Shown here one piece after another: positions 19,612 through 29,233 of a stretch of 40,050 nt of DNA. The notes under the pieces were generated by a model. That model had not been told where the DNA came from. It was given only the letters and a program-made list of their open reading frames with translations, and ran no database searches. The stretch's first letter is position 1. Every line of letters starts with the position of its first letter. Position numbers and translations under genes: made by a program. The stretch comes from an uncultured Burkholderiales bacterium (GTDB lineage: Bacteria; Pseudomonadota; Gammaproteobacteria; Burkholderiales; Burkholderiaceae_C): assembly GCA_903910745.1 (NCBI GenBank), contig CAIWAO010000064.1, positions 1 to 40,050 of the forward strand. Reading direction: 5' to 3'.

Positions 19612-19782
19612 ATGTATTTAATTTTATTAGAAGCTTTTATGGCCGGCCTCATTTTGGTTGTGATTGTTTGGTGGACTATGTTCACCGGGCGACCCAAGAA
19701 TTTAGAGACCCAGAAAATTGGGAACTTAGTTGAAGACCCTAGTCCAAAGAATAATCAACCAGACAGCAACCTGAAGAAATAA
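19612..19782 (+). CDS. Small single-pass membrane protein
   Basis: A 56-residue protein starting at the ATG at 19612 with an AGGT 6 bases upstream. It has one strong membrane helix (about 1-23, LILLEAFMAGLILVVIVWWT) followed by MFTGRPKN and a charged Asn/Pro/Lys-rich tail. The helix-WWTMFTGR pattern resembles small conserved membrane proteins annotated as hypothetical in Burkholderiales. A start 24 bases earlier is possible but lacks a ribosome binding site. It diverges from mltA with essentially no spacer and converges on the nitrilase gene 7 bases away. Function unknown; possible envelope role from context only. Confidence 0.6.
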   Translation: MYLILLEAFMAGLILVVIVWWTMFTGRPKNLETQKIGNLVEDPSPKNNQPDSNLKK

Positions 19783-19788
19783 GTTGGA

Positions 19789-20607
19789 TCAAAATATTCT
19801 GTGCTCCAGTGCCGGGAGTTGTCTTCTTGCTAAAACGTTTTCAGTCCAGCTTATATCTTGAACGACACACCCTTCACCTGATTGTCTTTGAGCAACAATT
19901 TTTCCCCATGGATTGATGATCATCGAGTGTCCCCAGGTTTTTCTATTATTTTCATGTAGCCCACCTTGAGCAGCGGCAACAACCCAAAGCTGATTCTCAA
20001 TAGCCCTAGCTCTTAGAAGTACTTCCCAATGAGCCTGACCTGTGGTGAATGTAAAAGCGCTCGGTACCAAGACCATATCAGCACCTAAATCGGTCAAAAC
20101 TCTGTAAAGCTCAGGGAATCTGAGGTCATAACAAATACTAAGTCCGACTCTCCAAGTATGACCATCTTTGCTTGGTAGATCCAAGACAACTGGCAAAGCA
20201 CCCGGAATAAGAGTTCTTGACTCATCGTACTCCTCATTTTCATTCTTAAACTTAAAGAGATGAATTTTGTCGTACCTTGCAACGCAATTCCCACTGGGAT
20301 CGAAAACCAAAGTGGTGTTATTGACTTTATTGTGATCTCCCTCAATAGCCAATGGAAGAGTCCCCCCTACTATCCACATCTTATGACGCGCTGCTTTTTG
20401 GGCAAGCATGTCTTGAATTGGCCCTGAGCCATAAGTCTCTTTTATTTTTACTTTATCAGTGTCTTTAGCACCTAAGATACAAAAATATTCAGGTAGCAAG
20501 GCAAGCTCAGATCCAAGCCCGGCTGCATCATCTAGCAAAGCAGCTGCGGTTTGTAAATTAGGGGCCGTCTCAACTCCTGAGACCATTTGTATTGAGGCAA
20601 CTTTCAT
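19789..20607 (-). CDS. Nitrilase-superfamily amidase (Nit/omega-amidase type)
   Basis: A cytosolic carbon-nitrogen hydrolase of 272 residues with the full Glu-Lys-Cys triad: E40 in LLPEYF, K114 in YDKIHLF and C159 in SICYDLRFPELYR. The pattern fits the Nit1/Nit2 group, which repairs deaminated glutathione or hydrolyses alpha-ketoglutaramate-like amides; the exact substrate is an inference. Its ATG overlaps the yhdP stop (ATGA), and GAGGTGAG inside the yhdP end serves as ribosome binding site, so it is coupled to yhdP, an arrangement common in Burkholderiales. Confidence 0.9.
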   Translation of the reverse strand: MKVASIQMVSGVETAPNLQTAAALLDDAAGLGSELALLPEYFCILGAKDTDKVKIKETYGSGPIQDMLAQKAARHKMWIVGGTLPLAIEGDHNKVNNTTLVFDPSGNCVARYDKIHLFKFKNENEEYDESRTLIPGALPVVLDLPSKDGHTWRVGLSICYDLRFPELYRVLTDLGADMVLVPSAFTFTTGQAHWEVLLRARAIENQLWVVAAAQGGLHENNRKTWGHSMIINPWGKIVAQRQSGEGCVVQDISWTENVLARRQLPALEHRIF

Positions 20608-23600
20608 TTTTTAATCTCACCTCTTGAATCCACCTTGGTAACGGTTGGATCGCTCCAAGTACCGTCAATAATAAAATCTTTAGTCGCTGCCTGAGATATT
20701 GGTTTTTTAAGAAAGTATTGAGCAAGATATGAAGAAATACCAACAATTGGATTTATAGCTGCGACAACCAAAGAGGCTGTTCCAGCATCTATCTCCGGTA
20801 TCACGATAACTTTTAGATGTTGGGTTTCCCGACTTATGTCTGCAAAACCCTCCATCAAAATTGCTGCATTGACGCCCTTCATCTGTAAATTATTGGTTTT
20901 TGCAATTCCCAAATCAATACCGATATCACCTCTAAAGAAATCAAAGGAAAAGCCGTCACTGAATATATCTTTGAAATCTAAAAACAAACGTCTAGGCAAA
21001 GCTTGTAAATTTAACACACCTAGCAACCTCGCCGCCCCTGGCTCAGTTTTCAGAAAAGATCCTTTTTCTACATTCACATTGAAATGTCCATTTAGGCTTG
21101 GATAGTCCATTTGAAGCGGTGAGCCGTTCCAGGAAACTTGTCCAGCCAATTTTCCTTTGCCTGCATTAACCGCACCTTTTGTACCCAATCTATCTAAGAG
21201 TTGTCCTGCATTTTCTATGTCTAGATTGAAATTCAAAGTTGTTTTTTTAATATTTTGAGATTTTTCAGATTCTTTAATCAATGCCCAAACCCCAGTAGCT
21301 TGGAACTTGGCTTCTGGAACGGTCAAATTAAGCTTATTTATTCTCCACTCTTTGCCGCCATCGGATTGCAGTTGATTTGTGGCCTCTATCTCAGCCCGGC
21401 CTAACTTTTTTCCTTTTATTTCAAGCTCATCAACAACAATGTCAAGTGTTGGCAGCAGTGAATCTTTCTCATTTAACAAAGATTCAACCGAGTCAACTGC
21501 GGCAGGAGGAATATTTAACAAAGTCATTCTTGCATAGATCTTGGCTGCGAGTGACTGAGAGGATATTTTGTAATCCATGGCTCCCTTAGCCTCAGTCGAA
21601 TTTATGTTTAGATGCCACAATCCGCTGGGCAATGCATCTTGGTAGCCGGCATCCAAAGATACTTGGTGTATAGATCGCCTAGAGAAAATCATTTCTGCAG
21701 CTTTAATCCGAATTCCTGTTGGAATAAATTTTCCCTGAGTTTGCAAAGGAGCATTGAGATTCGAATTTGCATTAGTTCCTGAATCTCTTTTTAAATTTTT
21801 ATTTCCCTCTTTACTAATATCCCTTGAAAGATCTGTTGTCTCATCGAAATTAGAGATGACAGACTCCCAACTATCTGCGTCTAATTTTGGAACATCAACA
21901 TTAACAAAAATACCTGACTCAAGGACTGTAGGAATTTGTGGGCGTGCACCTGAATAAATGCCAATCCAACCCCTATCAAGAAATACGGGCGGATTCGCAA
22001 TTGATTTTGAACTTTTATTATTACTTTGACTAACCGTAGAAGCCGCTTCACTTAGAAAACTCATAAATAATGTTTGTCCAACTGAGAGTGTGGTTTTGAG
22101 TGCCTTTCGCGGCATGCTCAGAAAGGCAGGATTATTTTGTCCTGTCTGAGATAAAGGCGCAGCGGCCAAGCTCTTATTTAAGGGTGCTGGGGTTGCCTCT
22201 GGTTGCAAACTTACGTTCAGCTTCAAAGGCAACTGGCTATCCATTGTTTTGCCAAGTGGTGCAGGCAAATCACTGCTGAGTCCAAATAGACTGCTATTGA
22301 GCTCAAAGTCTAATTGCCCCTTTCGAACGACGGCGGTCGCAAAGTAACTTGTTTGTCCATTAATGTATTTTGCCAACTTAGCAATAATTGGAATCTCTTT
22401 GGCTTGTTTTAATCCGTCTGAGCTAATTTGACCTTGTATTTTTATAATTGAATTCTCAGTATTGAAATCTGTCTTATCTGATACAAACTTTAATCCCCCT
22501 TCTAACTTTGCCTCTGATCCCAATATACGCGCACGAAAATTACTCAAGGTAAATCCAGCTTCATTGAAGTTCAATGACCCTCTCACTTTATTTAATGACG
22601 GTAAATTAGGTGACAAAAGTAAATCGTTATTTACAAAAGTAACTCCTCCTTGTACCTTTGTTTTAGATAAATCATTTATAGGCAAATTTAAATTCAAATT
22701 AAATTCGCTAAGAGAACCTCCGCTGGACTGTGAACCAGATAAACTATCACCGAGTAATTCACCAATGGCGCTAGTAGTAACGACTTTTAAAGCGTCAGAA
22801 AGCGACCCTTTCGCCTTCGCTTTGACGCTCACGACAGGCTTGAAAAAATCTATTATGTCAGCAGTTATATCGTAGATCTCAATATTGTTAGCCTGCGAAG
22901 TGGCTAATTTAGCTGTAGCGTTTTTGATACTTAAGCTTCTACGATCAATCACAAGATCAGCGTTTAAGTGTAGCAATTCGGGCCAATTTTTTATTTGTAA
23001 TTGGCCTTTTAATTCATTGGACCCTAGAGGGTAATATTGATAGTTTAAGTCCTGCGCATGAGCAACAATATGAAATTCGCCCTCTTTTGCATTTGCAAAC
23101 GGGAACTTATCTATAGGTCCCTTTATTTTGACACTTCCCCCATTTATTGAACCTTGAGTGATTGCCTCTTGTAAATATTTTCTTAGCCCAGGATCAATTT
23201 TATTGGGTAAGTATCTATAGATTTGTTTTGCTTTTCCATCCCGAATATCTATTTTTAAATCAATATTATCTTTATTTTCTGCGCCATTTCGACTGTCTGA
23301 ACTCCAGTTTAGATTGAATCCGCCTTGTGCGTCTTCATTGAGAACAGTAGCATTAATTATTTGTAAATCAAATTGATTATCGGCTTGATGCCATGTCAAT
23401 TCTGCATTTGCTTGCTTGATTTGAACAACTGGATCGTCTAACCAGCGCGGCAAAGAAATGAAACCATTTTCTATGCCTATAGTTGCACTACCACCATCAT
23501 TTTCAATTTTGAAGTGTATATTTGCGTTTTCAACACCCGGAAGACCTTTGAGAAAACTAGCTTCTTGATTTAATTGTTTGTCAAATCTAAAGTTATCTAA

Positions 23601-24953
23601 TACCCCATCTGCTTTGTAATTTTTAGTACTGTGTCCGTCAAAATCCCAACTAAATTTAAATTTCGTTAAATTACCTCCCACATCTATTCGTTTGAAATTT
23701 TGGATAATTTGTGAATCAAATAAGAAATTATTCAGCTGATTTTTTATTGGTTGCAATGCCACTTTATCAATGCCAATCGAGCCGGTTCCTGGCTTAAATA
23801 AACTTGATAATATGTTTTGATTTTCTACATCAACTATTACATTTGAAATATCAGCTTTCGGAAGATTTGCCGAACCATTGGGATTTGGATACCACTCAAA
23901 AAAAGCATTATTAAGATCCCAGAGCGCACCGTCTTGCGTCGTGAATTTGAAGTCTTTTGCTTTAATCTCTTGTTTTTTCGAGTCCAGATTGGCGATTAAT
24001 CTACCTCCTATATTTTTTAAATTGATATTTTTAATTAAATTAGTATTTGCTTTTATCTCTGAGAAACTTATATCAGTTGTAAATTGATTGATCTCCCCTT
24101 TTTTGATCTTTGACCAAATCCTCACCCATCCTTTTGCAGAATCAATTGAAAAAGAGTTGTTTTGAGGAAAATATCTATTCAACAAGGATAGTTCTATTTC
24201 TGGCAATGTGATTTGAATATTGCCACTCCAATTTTTGAACTCCCCTGCATGAGTTGATAGCAACGACTCTTTAAACTCCCCTTGTAAGCTAAATCTTTGT
24301 CCAAACTCTGTAGGAGGTGTTGCCTCAACTTTCATTGCATGAGATTTCAATCCATTAAGGAAGACAATCTCGACTTCATTAAATTTAATAGGCTTGTTTG
24401 TTTTGTTTTCATCACTCAAAATTACTGTAGCACGGTGAACTTGTAGGTTGGGTTGTGAAAAGAACCAATCTTTTCCTTTGTTACTGTCGCTCGAGGTGAG
24501 TGGAAGTCCAGCTATATGGATAATGCCTTCTTTATCTTTTTGTATTGATACATTTGGACTTTCAATCAGTACATGATCGAATGAAAGTCTCATAATTGAA
24601 ACTACCGAGAGGCCAATAGATACTTTGGGAATTTCTAATACGCCGTCATTCCCAGAGGACTGTGTAGATTTGAATCTCACACCGTCTAATAAAAAAGAAG
24701 GTATCAAATAACTTGTGTCAGCTGAGATTTGTTCGATCGATACTTGCGTACCAATATACTCAGAGGCTAGGCGTTCTATATCTGCACGCCAATACGTTAC
24801 TTTTGGAGCTACCCAATAATTCAATAATCCAATACTTGTGAAAATTAATAGGCTGAGTCCCGCCGCAATAAAAATGATTGCAGTTGCAATTAATTTTGAC
24901 CACTTTATTAGGGCAATAGGATTGATAATGTTCTTCAGTAGCTGTTTAGGCAC
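20604..24953 (-). CDS. yhdP: YhdP-type AsmA-like envelope protein
   Basis: At 1449 residues this is the largest protein here. It has one N-terminal membrane helix (about 18-40) and a very long periplasmic body of repeated beta-strand segments of the AsmA/TamB-like type (DUF3971 and AsmA-like C-terminal region, the latter near GKGKLAGQVSWNG and MKGVNAAILMEGFADI). Such proteins are thought to form hydrophobic grooves carrying phospholipid between inner and outer membranes; E. coli YhdP does this with TamB and YdbH. The C-terminus ends with a segment around DFIIDGTWSDPTVTK typical of the family. It is divergent from glnE and coupled to the downstream nitrilase gene. Confidence 0.93.
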   Translation of the reverse strand: MPKQLLKNIINPIALIKWSKLIATAIIFIAAGLSLLIFTSIGLLNYWVAPKVTYWRADIERLASEYIGTQVSIEQISADTSYLIPSFLLDGVRFKSTQSSGNDGVLEIPKVSIGLSVVSIMRLSFDHVLIESPNVSIQKDKEGIIHIAGLPLTSSDSNKGKDWFFSQPNLQVHRATVILSDENKTNKPIKFNEVEIVFLNGLKSHAMKVEATPPTEFGQRFSLQGEFKESLLSTHAGEFKNWSGNIQITLPEIELSLLNRYFPQNNSFSIDSAKGWVRIWSKIKKGEINQFTTDISFSEIKANTNLIKNINLKNIGGRLIANLDSKKQEIKAKDFKFTTQDGALWDLNNAFFEWYPNPNGSANLPKADISNVIVDVENQNILSSLFKPGTGSIGIDKVALQPIKNQLNNFLFDSQIIQNFKRIDVGGNLTKFKFSWDFDGHSTKNYKADGVLDNFRFDKQLNQEASFLKGLPGVENANIHFKIENDGGSATIGIENGFISLPRWLDDPVVQIKQANAELTWHQADNQFDLQIINATVLNEDAQGGFNLNWSSDSRNGAENKDNIDLKIDIRDGKAKQIYRYLPNKIDPGLRKYLQEAITQGSINGGSVKIKGPIDKFPFANAKEGEFHIVAHAQDLNYQYYPLGSNELKGQLQIKNWPELLHLNADLVIDRRSLSIKNATAKLATSQANNIEIYDITADIIDFFKPVVSVKAKAKGSLSDALKVVTTSAIGELLGDSLSGSQSSGGSLSEFNLNLNLPINDLSKTKVQGGVTFVNNDLLLSPNLPSLNKVRGSLNFNEAGFTLSNFRARILGSEAKLEGGLKFVSDKTDFNTENSIIKIQGQISSDGLKQAKEIPIIAKLAKYINGQTSYFATAVVRKGQLDFELNSSLFGLSSDLPAPLGKTMDSQLPLKLNVSLQPEATPAPLNKSLAAAPLSQTGQNNPAFLSMPRKALKTTLSVGQTLFMSFLSEAASTVSQSNNKSSKSIANPPVFLDRGWIGIYSGARPQIPTVLESGIFVNVDVPKLDADSWESVISNFDETTDLSRDISKEGNKNLKRDSGTNANSNLNAPLQTQGKFIPTGIRIKAAEMIFSRRSIHQVSLDAGYQDALPSGLWHLNINSTEAKGAMDYKISSQSLAAKIYARMTLLNIPPAAVDSVESLLNEKDSLLPTLDIVVDELEIKGKKLGRAEIEATNQLQSDGGKEWRINKLNLTVPEAKFQATGVWALIKESEKSQNIKKTTLNFNLDIENAGQLLDRLGTKGAVNAGKGKLAGQVSWNGSPLQMDYPSLNGHFNVNVEKGSFLKTEPGAARLLGVLNLQALPRRLFLDFKDIFSDGFSFDFFRGDIGIDLGIAKTNNLQMKGVNAAILMEGFADISRETQHLKVIVIPEIDAGTASLVVAAINPIVGISSYLAQYFLKKPISQAATKDFIIDGTWSDPTVTKVDSRGEIKK

Positions 24954-25049
24954 GGTACGTATTGTTTGAACTGCTAACTAGGATAATCTCCTTTGAGCTC
25001 TGAGTGACAGGCCCTCAAGATATTTAATTGAAAAGTATAAGTCTTTCTC

Positions 25050-27803
25050 ATGACAAACACAAATAATCAAGATATGTTTCCCCTAGATAGGCTTGACAGT
25101 TACTCAAGGTTTATTAGCCGTGTTCGAACTAGGTATGGAGAATTATCCAACAAAATCGTCCATACTAAGTTTTCTAAAAATGATCTGGAGTTCCTATTTC
25201 AAGAATTACTTGTCTTATTTCCTCTGAAAAATGAATCCCTTAGGGTTTTACGTCAACTAGCTGTTACGCATATTGCAAGTGAGGATTGCAAGGGTAATTT
25301 AAATCTAGTCGACGTCACACAGCAGATGACAATTCTGGCTGAATGGGCACTAGAAAAAGCTTATACATTCGGCATGGAGTCTCTTATCGCTAAATTTGGT
25401 GTACCTTTAAATTCATTGGGCGAACCTTCTGTATTTTGGATCATTGGTATGGGCAAATTAGGAGCTAATGAACTAAACGTTTCTAGCGATATTGATCTTA
25501 TTTATGTCTATGACGAAATGGGCTCTACAAGACCAGTAGCGGTCAAAAATGATGGCTCAGCTCCTAGCGAAAATACCATTAGCGTTAAAGGCACAAGCAT
25601 CAGTAATCAAGATTTTTATACAAAGTTGGTTTTTGAAATACAACACTATCTGGATGCAGTTAATGAACACGGGCGTGTATTTAGAGTCGATTTAGCGCTG
25701 CGACCTAACGGTATGTCTGGACCAAGCGTTCTTTGTTTATCTGCCTTGGAGGATTACCTGCAAAGCCAGGGAAGGGAATGGGAGAGATTTGCTTGGTTAA
25801 AAAGTAGGGTTGTTGCGCCTATTGCGCATTCTGTATTGCCTAGTCCACTCTTGCAAGTTATTACGCCATTTGTTTTTCGCAAATACCTTGATTACCAAGT
25901 ATTTGACGCTTTAAGAGTTCTTCATCAACAAATTAGAGCTCAGGCAGTGCGTTTTGCATTGGGTCGTCCTGATAGACAAAGTGATATCAAACTGGGTAAA
26001 GGTGGTATTCGTGAAATTGAATTTATTACTCAATTATTACAAATTGTGCGGGGTGGTCAATTTCCAGAGCTTAGGGTCAGACCGACATGTGAGGCCTTGA
26101 TTGAGCTAGAACGAAGTCGAGTCATGAGTTCTAACAGCGTGTCAAATTTAACTCAAGCATATATATTTTTTAGGAATTTAGAGCACAGAATTCAATACCT
26201 AGATGATCAACAAACACATATTATTCCAACAGATCCAGAGGATTTAAAGTGGCTTGCACTTTCAATGGGATTTGAAAATATTGAATCTTTTTTGATGCAA
26301 TTGAATGTCCACCGTGAATTGGTAAGCACTGAGTTTCAAAATCTACTTGGTGGTAATTCAGTACCAGAGGAGGAGTTCAACTTTGCAGATTTAAAGGAAT
26401 TTGAAGCTTCAGAAATTAAGGATTCACCACACAAAGATCTTGTAGCTCGAATTAAAATTTTGATTAGCAGTCCTCGTGCAATCTTACTAAGCGACTCATC
26501 ACGAGCCAAATTAAACACCCTCATTCATAGAACCTACCATTGGATAAAAGATGCATCCGCTCAAGAGCTAGGCGCTATCAGGTGGTGTGACTGGATGGAG
26601 TTGTTACTGAGACGAGAAATTTATTTATCCCTTTTAATTGAAAGACCCAAAGTTCATAAAAATCTTATATATATCTTAGGTGCCTCGCGTTGGGCATTTA
26701 ACTATTTATGTCAACATCCTGGACTGATAGATGACTTATCAGATCCTGAAATACTTGGTCAAAGATTTAATTCGGAGCAGTTCACATTATCACTAAAGTC
26801 CCGTATCAAACATCAAGAAGAGGTAGACCCACATGATGATGAAGCATTACTAAATTTACTAAGAAGAGCTCATCATTCAGAGCTTTTTTTGTGTTTAGCC
26901 CGTGATTTATCTGGTCGCCTTAGTATCCAAGAAGTAGCAGATGACTTGAGCTTACTTGCACAAAACATAATACATATTACAGCAGATGTTGTTTGGCGAC
27001 GCATCAAAAACACACATACTGAAAGTCCTTCATTCGCAGTAGTGGGTTACGGCAAACTTGGGGGCAAAGAGTTGGGATACGGCAGTGATCTAGATATCGT
27101 ATTCATTTATCACGATTTTGATCCACAAGCCGCCCAGGTATACGCTGCATTTGCTAGAAAAATAATCCAATGGTTATCCGTCAAAACCACAGCCGGTGAC
27201 TTGTATGAAATTGACACCGCATTAAGACCCAACGGAAATTCTGGTCTTTTAGTGACTGAGCTTGAAGCCTTTGAGAACTACCAGCTACAAAAGGGCTCAA
27301 ACACTGCATGGCTTTGGGAACAACAAGCTATGACCAGAGCCAGAGTTGTATTAGGAAATGATTTTTTTATTAATCGATTTAACTCAGTTCGTCATCAAGT
27401 ATTAACAATCAAACGTGAATTGACCGTACTTAGTCAAGAGATAGTTCAGATGCGCAACAGACTAATCAAAGCTCATCCAACAAAAGCTGGATTTTTTAAT
27501 CTCAAACACAGTGAAGGCGCAATGATTGATGTCGAGTTTACTGTCCAGTATTTGGTTCTTGCTCATAGTTGGAAGTTTACTGAACTGACTGAAAACATTG
27601 GAAACATTGGCTTGATAAAGCTATCGTGTGAACTAGGATTGATCCCAGATGAACTGGGGCAAGGTTGCATTCAGGCTTATACAAATTACAGAAAGGCGCA
27701 ACACGCAGCTCGACTAGACGAAAGGAATTTAATATTTGATGGAACTATCTTTAAGGATGATCAAAGCCGAGTTCTAGCACTTTGGAATCGATTATTTAGA
27801 TGA
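25050..27803 (+). CDS. glnE: Bifunctional glutamine synthetase adenylyltransferase/deadenylase
   Basis: GlnE attaches or removes AMP on glutamine synthetase in response to PII and glutamine. The 917-residue protein has the two nucleotidyltransferase domains: the N-terminal deadenylase with GMGKLGANELNVSSDIDLIY (about 133-152) and the C-terminal adenylylase with GYGKLGGKELGYGSDLDIVF (about 664-683), each followed by its PII-uridylyltransferase-like helical region (GKGGIREIEFITQLLQ; EGAMIDVEFTVQYLVL). Length is standard. No clear ribosome binding site precedes the ATG; 96 bases separate it from divergent yhdP and must hold both promoters. Confidence 0.97.
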   Translation: MTNTNNQDMFPLDRLDSYSRFISRVRTRYGELSNKIVHTKFSKNDLEFLFQELLVLFPLKNESLRVLRQLAVTHIASEDCKGNLNLVDVTQQMTILAEWALEKAYTFGMESLIAKFGVPLNSLGEPSVFWIIGMGKLGANELNVSSDIDLIYVYDEMGSTRPVAVKNDGSAPSENTISVKGTSISNQDFYTKLVFEIQHYLDAVNEHGRVFRVDLALRPNGMSGPSVLCLSALEDYLQSQGREWERFAWLKSRVVAPIAHSVLPSPLLQVITPFVFRKYLDYQVFDALRVLHQQIRAQAVRFALGRPDRQSDIKLGKGGIREIEFITQLLQIVRGGQFPELRVRPTCEALIELERSRVMSSNSVSNLTQAYIFFRNLEHRIQYLDDQQTHIIPTDPEDLKWLALSMGFENIESFLMQLNVHRELVSTEFQNLLGGNSVPEEEFNFADLKEFEASEIKDSPHKDLVARIKILISSPRAILLSDSSRAKLNTLIHRTYHWIKDASAQELGAIRWCDWMELLLRREIYLSLLIERPKVHKNLIYILGASRWAFNYLCQHPGLIDDLSDPEILGQRFNSEQFTLSLKSRIKHQEEVDPHDDEALLNLLRRAHHSELFLCLARDLSGRLSIQEVADDLSLLAQNIIHITADVVWRRIKNTHTESPSFAVVGYGKLGGKELGYGSDLDIVFIYHDFDPQAAQVYAAFARKIIQWLSVKTTAGDLYEIDTALRPNGNSGLLVTELEAFENYQLQKGSNTAWLWEQQAMTRARVVLGNDFFINRFNSVRHQVLTIKRELTVLSQEIVQMRNRLIKAHPTKAGFFNLKHSEGAMIDVEFTVQYLVLAHSWKFTELTENIGNIGLIKLSCELGLIPDELGQGCIQAYTNYRKAQHAARLDERNLIFDGTIFKDDQSRVLALWNRLFR

Positions 27804-27835
27804 AAATCAATTGAAGATTCGCAGGATCGTTATCA

Positions 27836-28342
27836 TCAATTCAAATTAGATCTAATTTTATTCACCAGTTGCGTAGTTGAATACCCATTTACAAATGTTA
27901 ACGACTTAGCAACACCTCCGTAGGATCTTACAAATTGAGCTTCTTTTAATTTATCCATATCATAGTCTCCCCCCTTGACTAAAACATCCGGCTTTATTAA
28001 TTGGATTAACTCCAAGGGGGTATCTTGATCAAAAAAAGTAACCAAACTAATCGACTCTAATGCGGCTAAAACAACTGCACGATCATCCTCTTTATTGAGT
28101 GGTCGATCGGGTCCTTTGCCAAGACGTGCGGCAGACTTATCACTATTTAGTCCCAGAACTAAACTGGCTCCTTGCTCACGCGCTTGAGCCAGATAAGTTA
28201 CGTGTCCTTTGTGCAACACATCAAAAACACCATTTGTAAAAACCACTGGACCTCTTTGTCTCAAGGCGGTTATTCGAGAGCTAAGCTCTGGTTGATGGAC
28301 TATTTTGTTTAAAAATGAAAGCGTATTCAAAATTTCAGACAC
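27836..28342 (-). CDS. rfaE2: D-glycero-beta-D-manno-heptose 1-phosphate adenylyltransferase
   Basis: The stand-alone HldE C-terminal domain, which makes ADP-heptose for the lipopolysaccharide inner core. The 168-residue protein has the nucleotidyltransferase signature FTNGVFDVLHKGHVTYL (35-51, HxGH at 44-47), then LGLNSDKSAARLGKGPDRP and the C-terminal KPDVLVKGGDYD. The kinase half (RfaE1) is a separate gene elsewhere, as is usual in betaproteobacteria. It converges on glnE with a 32-base gap and is divergent from the peroxidase gene. Confidence 0.95.
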   Translation of the reverse strand: MSEILNTLSFLNKIVHQPELSSRITALRQRGPVVFTNGVFDVLHKGHVTYLAQAREQGASLVLGLNSDKSAARLGKGPDRPLNKEDDRAVVLAALESISLVTFFDQDTPLELIQLIKPDVLVKGGDYDMDKLKEAQFVRSYGGVAKSLTFVNGYSTTQLVNKIRSNLN

Positions 28343-28525
28343 CTAGGATTAATACTTAACTAGACGATTTTGTAATGTACAACTAAATTTTCGAAAATAT
28401 CACCTTCTCTTTTCCTAAACCCTTAATTTCAACTATATTTGTATAAAAGCTTATATTAGAAGTCTTGTTTTTTAGATATAAAACTACAATTACTACCAGT
28501 AAATTTCATTTTGGAATTATTTAAT

Positions 28526-29215
28526 ATGCAACGCCTAATACCGCTTTTCCATTTTTTTGTAATATGGCCATCAGATGCGATTAAAGCTTTGATTTCGATA
28601 TCGCAATTCTTAATTATGTGTGTCGCTTGTCATCTTTCCTTTTCATCAGTGGCAATTGCAAGCACTGCGGCCCAAGATAATTCCCAACAAACCCTACCTA
28701 CATCTCAAAATGGGAATAAAAATGTTCAATGTCCGAGCATATTGCAACATAATGTAACTCGTCTTCAAGACGAGAAAGAGCTGTCTCTTTGCCAATATTC
28801 AGGACAAGTTGTTTTGATTGTTAATACGGCGAGTTATTGCGGTTTTACTCCCCAATACAAGGGGCTAGAAGCTTTATATGATAAGTACAAATCTAGGGGT
28901 CTAGTGGTGCTAGGATTCCCGTCTAATGATTTTTCTCAAGAACCTGACAGTAATAACCAAATTGCCGACTTTTGTGAAAACACTTTTGGTGTTAAATTTC
29001 CAATGTTCACAAAAACCTCCGTTAAAGGGGGTAGCGCATCACCCCTATTTAAGCAGTTAACCCAAAGAACTCAAACTTCACCAAAATGGAATTTCTATAA
29101 GTACTTGGTCAGCCGAGATGGTCAATCTATAAAAAGCTTCAATAGTATGACCTCTCCTGATGACAAAGCATTTATTGCAGAAGTCCAAAAACAATTAGAC
29201 ATTCAATTACCGTAA
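28526..29215 (+). CDS. Exported glutathione peroxidase family protein
   Basis: A thiol peroxidase of the GPx fold. Numbering from a possible TTG at 28511, residues 7-50 form a long hydrophobic, probably secreted N-terminus ending near VAIAS; the mature domain has the peroxidatic Cys110 in NTASYCGFTP, FPSNDF at 137-142 (classical FPCNQF has Cys and Gln where Ser and Asp stand here, a variant I associate with many bacterial members), and W193 in KWNFYKY. C155 could be the resolving cysteine. I use the ATG at 28526 with GGA 10 bases upstream; M36 is another option. It ends 18 bases before the FAD oxidoreductase gene, so it likely leads the lipid-modification operon. Confidence 0.85.
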   Translation: MQRLIPLFHFFVIWPSDAIKALISISQFLIMCVACHLSFSSVAIASTAAQDNSQQTLPTSQNGNKNVQCPSILQHNVTRLQDEKELSLCQYSGQVVLIVNTASYCGFTPQYKGLEALYDKYKSRGLVVLGFPSNDFSQEPDSNNQIADFCENTFGVKFPMFTKTSVKGGSASPLFKQLTQRTQTSPKWNFYKYLVSRDGQSIKSFNSMTSPDDKAFIAEVQKQLDIQLP

Positions 29216-29233
29216 TTCAATCTAAATCATCTA

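Noticed and set aside
24954-25049. TTGTTT and GATAAT as a glnE promoter
   Set aside because: The spacing is only about 14 bases, too short for a normal sigma-70 promoter.
28343-28525. RpoE/ChrR-type promoter before the lipid-modification operon
   Set aside because: No match to the TGATC / TAAGA type boxes was found by eye; AT-rich sequence gives several poor sigma-70-like candidates but none is convincing.
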